64,000 nucleotides of DNA from Bolinopsis microptera (Eukaryota > Ctenophora > Tentaculata > Lobata > Bolinopsidae), in the NCBI RefSeq assembly GCF_026151205.1, contig NC_087078.1:16757118-16821117 (forward strand). The letters run 5' to 3'. The position numbers and the translations under genes were made by a program. Below, in pieces: positions 60,141 to 64,000 of the stretch. Under the pieces are notes generated by a model. It ran no database searches. It was not told the origin of the DNA and saw nothing but the letters and a program-made list of their open reading frames with translations. Position 1 is the stretch's first letter. Each line of letters begins with the position of its first letter.

Positions 60141-62457
60141 ATGCTTTGCCCGTGTGTTCTCTGTCAACAAGAGAATGAATTGTCCGACCGTACGGTAAAG
60201 GAACATCTGCTCTCATTCGGTCACATGAAGAAAACACTGTTGGCTGATTTTATCAAACATACCGATCCGGGAGACAAACTTTTTCACCACGTGCTGAGGT
60301 AATTTACTAATAAGACACAGGCTGTCTGCATCTTTGACTATAAAACATCATCAGTCGTAACTTGAGTAGGATCAGAGTGGGTTGAGTGTAGCACTTTAAA
60401 AGGATATTTAAGAGCTGAACTTGTGAATATTAAACATCTGAAGGTGATCATCCGTGTAATCCTGCAGGTCGTTACTAGATAAGTGCTTTGAAGAGGGAGC
60501 AACCTTTGAGGTGAAGGGTTCACAGGGAAAACCCCTCCTCATCACCACTATCATTAAGCCGCACAAGGAAATAAAAACTCCTGCTGACAGTGTTAAAAGG
60601 AAGCACACTCATGTCTTCAAGGATATAGTAGAGAGCCAGGTATCCTGAATAACGTTATCGGTAATAAGTTAAACTGTATATCACTTCCGCAGTTTGCCAT
60701 CATAGCCATACTGAAACTGAACGAATCCCTACAGGCAATTTAGTTCAATCAACATGAATATTTGCAGGCTGAGTCAAGCTGTTCAAAATCTAATGACTCT
60801 GATATCGAATCAGTGACCAAACGGATCCGAACTGCGGAGTTAACATCACTCTCTAAAGAGCAGCGGGAGTATGTACAGGCGTTGGCTGGCGTTGACTGTA
60901 AGAAACGAATTGATGCTCTTCATGTTGCTATGTTCAAAGCTGAATGTAAGTTGTTAAGAACGATACAAATTGTCATTATCATTACAACTTAGCGGGTGGA
61001 AAAGTTAATTCTTAGTGTGCAATAGATTTCATCGCAATAAATTAAATGCTGACTCAATTTTTAGCTAACACGGGGACAGCCAATGTACGAAACAACCTGC
61101 GGCCACTGCTAAAAAAATATGATATAAAAATGGAATCAGAGAAGGAAATCAAGTCAATGGAAGAATTATACACCGTGAGTGCTCAGTTGAACTCAAAACC
61201 AATTATATATCATTTTGGTGTCATGGCGTACTAGCATATAGCATAGCACAACCCAGATTTTGAAATATAGAATATATTGTACATCAAAAATTAACATCAT
61301 TCATGTTTTAAGGTGAACTATATGAGTGCAATGGTTTCTCTTTCCCATAAAGCTGCAGCACATGATAAAAATGAAACTAAAAGTGGTGAGCTGTTAGCAA
61401 GACGTACCCCAGTAGCCTACTGTGATGGACAGGAACTGCTAACCAAAACACTTATAACCTTGAAGAATACCGGTATTTCAAATTTCTAGAGATTATAGAG
61501 CTGTTTACAAAAAATTAATTTGATTTAAATAGGTCAAGGTGGGCAGTTCTTTTAGCGGTTTTTATCACATAGTTCATTAACAGCCAGCTGAATTCTATAT
61601 ATTCCAGGCCAGTTAGATGTGGGAACTGACAAAACTATACATGTTAAGCTGTTTGTAGACGCAGACACGAGCTCCACTAAAGTGGCAGTCAATGTGCTAA
61701 ACCAGCCTTCGTGTAACAGCTCGTATGCCCACCCAATGCTGGTGTACACCGAAGCTCCGGACCATCGCAGGAACATGGAGGTCATATTTAAGGTATTTCT
61801 TCATGAAATCTAGACTTCAACTTGAGCTTATTTGTATTAACAGCTTACACTTTAAAAACTGGACAGGCATGAGACAGATAACATTACAGGTGGTTAACCG
61901 GGACCTACCACAGCTCAAGAACTTTGTCTTCTGTGGAGCACATGTGAAGATGATTCTCTGTGCAGACACAAAGGCACTGTGGGCTATGCTGGGTATGGGC
62001 AGCAATGGGACGTTCCCCTGTCCACTGTGCGAGGTACATAAAGACCTGATGCAAGTACCCAGAAGCCAGAGAGCTCTCTGCAAGCCCCGAACTTTTGCGG
62101 GAATTATGCAGAACTTTGATGCTAATATGAGTGGTGAGAGTACTCACTCCCTTTTTAAGAATCACGAACACATGACAAGTAAGAAATAACTTGGGCTTTT
62201 AGAATTAATTGAGTTTGAGATCAAATTTTGATTTCCACACGTTGAATAGTAGTGTGTAAGGGGTCGTTCATATATTACTTAACCATCGAAGGTGAGGGGG
62301 AGTACATAATATGTGGACGACCACCACTTTAATACAGAAATGTAAGCAACATAAATTTTCAGACCATGTTCGTAATGACGAAGACCGAGTTGTGAAAAAG
62401 TGCGAGCTAGCAACACGGAAATACCTGTTGAAAGTGAAATCCAAGCTGTGTGACTGA
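60141..62457 (+). CDS. Spliced transposase-like zinc-finger protein
   Basis: Eight exons join in phase: 60141-60298, 60468-60639, 60768-60945, 61065-61174, 61313-61472, 61608-61792, 61890-62178 and 62363-62457 (TGA); 448 residues from an ATG. The start MLCPCVLCQQENELSDRT with a later FGH is a C2H2-like finger. Residues ~110-260 are helical and charged. Residues ~270-290 (KLFVDADTSSTKVAVNVL) and ~340-365 (CADTKALWAMLG, then FPCPLCEVHK) resemble the first two acidic positions and the CPxC pair of a DDE-transposase-like family I recall from cnidarians. The later half of that fold, with the third acidic residue, is absent: the last exon is short (CELATRKYLLKVKSKLCD). All introns have GT-AG ends. 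It may be a domesticated or truncated transposase. A longer alternative, reading past the exon-7 donor, stops at 62187. Confidence 0.65.
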
Positions 62458-63690
62458 AATGGGTCAATCATGATGGATTTAGTGTTTGGGACAATCTGCT
62501 ATATGCCTAAAATTGAAAGATTGTTAATTTGGTGATGCTTCACCCTCTGTTCATATTTTCTACTTGATCAATAATGATATTCGCCACATATTATGTAAAA
62601 CGCCGCTTATGTTTTGCCATTAAAATTTTTTCGTTATAGTAGTGACTGCGACTGAAACCGCGCATCACGCAAGTTTTTGTCGCCGCGCGAGGGTGATTCA
62701 ATTTTGTCCACTTCGCCATAATTCTCAGAGGATGTAATTTGACGAGTGCGGGACAATTTTGAGCGCAAGGAATCACTTGAATCGAAGATAACGATTGAGC
62801 TGACAATTTCTCCGGTAAAAATTAGACCTTAGATAACTGAATTGGGATGACATCGGAAATAACTCTGATGCGAGCAGGAATACACTATGTCATACTCATA
62901 GCAGTAATACTTAGACGTGAATATTAATATCCGATGGATCAAATTAGTGTATATGTTATCATTATTATATATATAAAGTGTGCCTCACTGGGGCACCCTT
63001 AAGTAACAGTTCCAGCTCGATAGGCCTCGTAACCGGGATGGATAGAGACAAACGAAATACATCATCTCGTCACAAGCAATCAGATCTAAGTTAAACGATA
63101 AGGCCAGGACATACTATGAGCATTGAATTAACTGTCAAAATGGTAACCTGAGCCCTAGAGGTGATCACATGCTATAAGCCTAACGGAAAAGTATTCTAAA
63201 AATATAAATCTAATCGTTAAGTTAAACACATTTGAAAGCGGCTGTCAGATAATATAAACGGTTCGGGATGATGGCTGTCGAGGTTCGGGCATGACGCGCC
63301 CGGCCGCACAATAAGCGGTGACTAGGGAAGTCACAACAAAAAGTCCCCTCTCAGTCTAATCTGAGCTCTCGATATTTTGGAAGAATTCTGGATTCTAGCT
63401 AGAAATAGGTAAATTAGTCAACGAACATGAGATGAATCATATATTAACTTAAAGATGAAAACCCGCTAATCAACGTTGACCAAAATTAAATTATGTGGGC
63501 TTACAATTGAATCATATAGAGTAACTATTTGATCATTTGACGTAGCCATTTTGTCAACGCAGCATTTTGTCAATTTGTCAACTCTAAATATTCGACTGCT
63601 GTTAATCTTTTAACTTTAATTATAAACTTATGTTACCACTGAAAATCTGAAATGGCTCCAGTAGATCTGTAGATGTGGCAGCTAGGTTCT
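62458..63690. other. Gene-free stretch
   Basis: No gene was found. Just upstream, in the last intron of the transposase-like gene (62263-62285), GGGGTCGTTCATATATTACT is a diverged copy of the GTTCACATTACGTAATC repeat. Confidence 0.4.
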
Positions 63691-63698
63691 CGTTATAT

Positions 63699-63882
63699 AC
63701 TGCGATAATCGCAAATTGAGGCGACAATCGCACGATAATCGCATAATGAGGCGATTATCGCACAAGGGGGGGCGATAATCGCAAAATGAGGCGATAACCG
63801 CGCGATAATCGCAAAATGAGGCGATAATCGCACAAGGAGTCGATTATCGCGCGATAATCGCGAGGGAGTGCGATTATCGCTG
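63699..63882. repeat. Cluster of GCGATAATCGC palindromes
   Basis: Eleven copies of GCGATAATCGC, GCGATTATCGC or one-base variants lie in 184 bases, in both orientations, separated by 3-10 bases (often AAAATGAG or ACAAGG). The local GC content is well above the surroundings. No ORF uses it. Confidence 0.9.
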
Positions 63883-64000
63883 CAAAAATAAAATCTGCGA
63901 AATGGCCAACATTTTCCACTGTGTTCTGCGCACTGCGAAATGCTATCAGATTTTAAGGTCCAAAAACTAGTGATAGCTTGCTAGTACTTTTAGAACCTGT

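Noticed and set aside
61817-62171. Minus-strand frames over the transposase-like exon 7
   Set aside because: They oppose an exon with conserved CADTK and CPLC motifs and good splice sites.

Overview
This is a window of an invertebrate animal genome. It is AT-rich, has short GT-AG introns (mostly 80-700 bp), very low gene density in places, many short inverted-repeat elements, degenerate TTAGGG repeats, and animal-type genes (UNC93-like, SLC18B1-like, calumenin/reticulocalbin-like, EGF/sushi). The mix suits an early-branching or marine invertebrate such as a cnidarian or sponge; I cannot name the species from sequence alone. Exon structures below come from matching splice phase and reading continuity by eye. 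No search or RNA data was available.

Layout. 1-2.7 kb: an intronless, 5'-truncated ORF of a transposase-like repeat family. 2.7-8.1 kb: gene-poor, with two inverted-repeat (MITE-like) elements and diverged duplications. 8.2-12.5 kb (minus): a seven-exon gene for a secreted 499-residue protein with an unrecognised N-terminal domain followed by sushi and EGF modules. 12.9-16.9 kb: duplicated fragments, a broken sushi pseudogene and nested non-LTR retroelement remains. 17.0-19.1 kb: two ~680 bp direct repeats with an LTR-like core.

19.2-37.9 kb (plus): three consecutive membrane-transporter genes of the major facilitator superfamily: an intronless SLC18B1-like gene, an 11-exon UNC93-like gene and a ten-exon MFS gene. 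Intron 4 of the UNC93-like gene is almost filled by a 5.76 kb array of about 205 copies of a 28 bp repeat, and the last monomer appears to supply the splice acceptor of exon 5.

38.3-38.7 kb: a small inverted-repeat element carrying degenerate telomeric repeats. 39.1-45.1 kb (minus): a gene for a long acidic, Ser-rich, probably disordered protein ending in an Ig-like domain; its reading frame is broken by three single-base shifts that look like missing bases. 45-50.6 kb: gene-poor, with a perfect 21 bp hairpin and a minisatellite. 50.7-53.5 kb: a 2.8 kb element with ~36 bp terminal inverted repeats, a 303 bp tandem repeat and a recurring TTTGTCACA word. 53.75-54.2 kb: a (GA)n microsatellite.

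55.3-56.2 kb (minus): the last two exons of a calumenin/reticulocalbin-like ER calcium-binding protein, separated by an array of 16 bp CACGTG-containing repeats. 58.4-62.5 kb (plus): two neighbouring spliced genes, the second with zinc-finger-like and DDE-transposase-like motifs. 63.7-63.9 kb: eleven copies of a GCGATAATCGC palindrome.

The most unusual items are the intronic 28 bp array that carries a splice acceptor in every unit, the TTTGTCACA-rich inverted-repeat element, the GCGATAATCGC palindrome cluster, and the spliced transposase-like gene pair.
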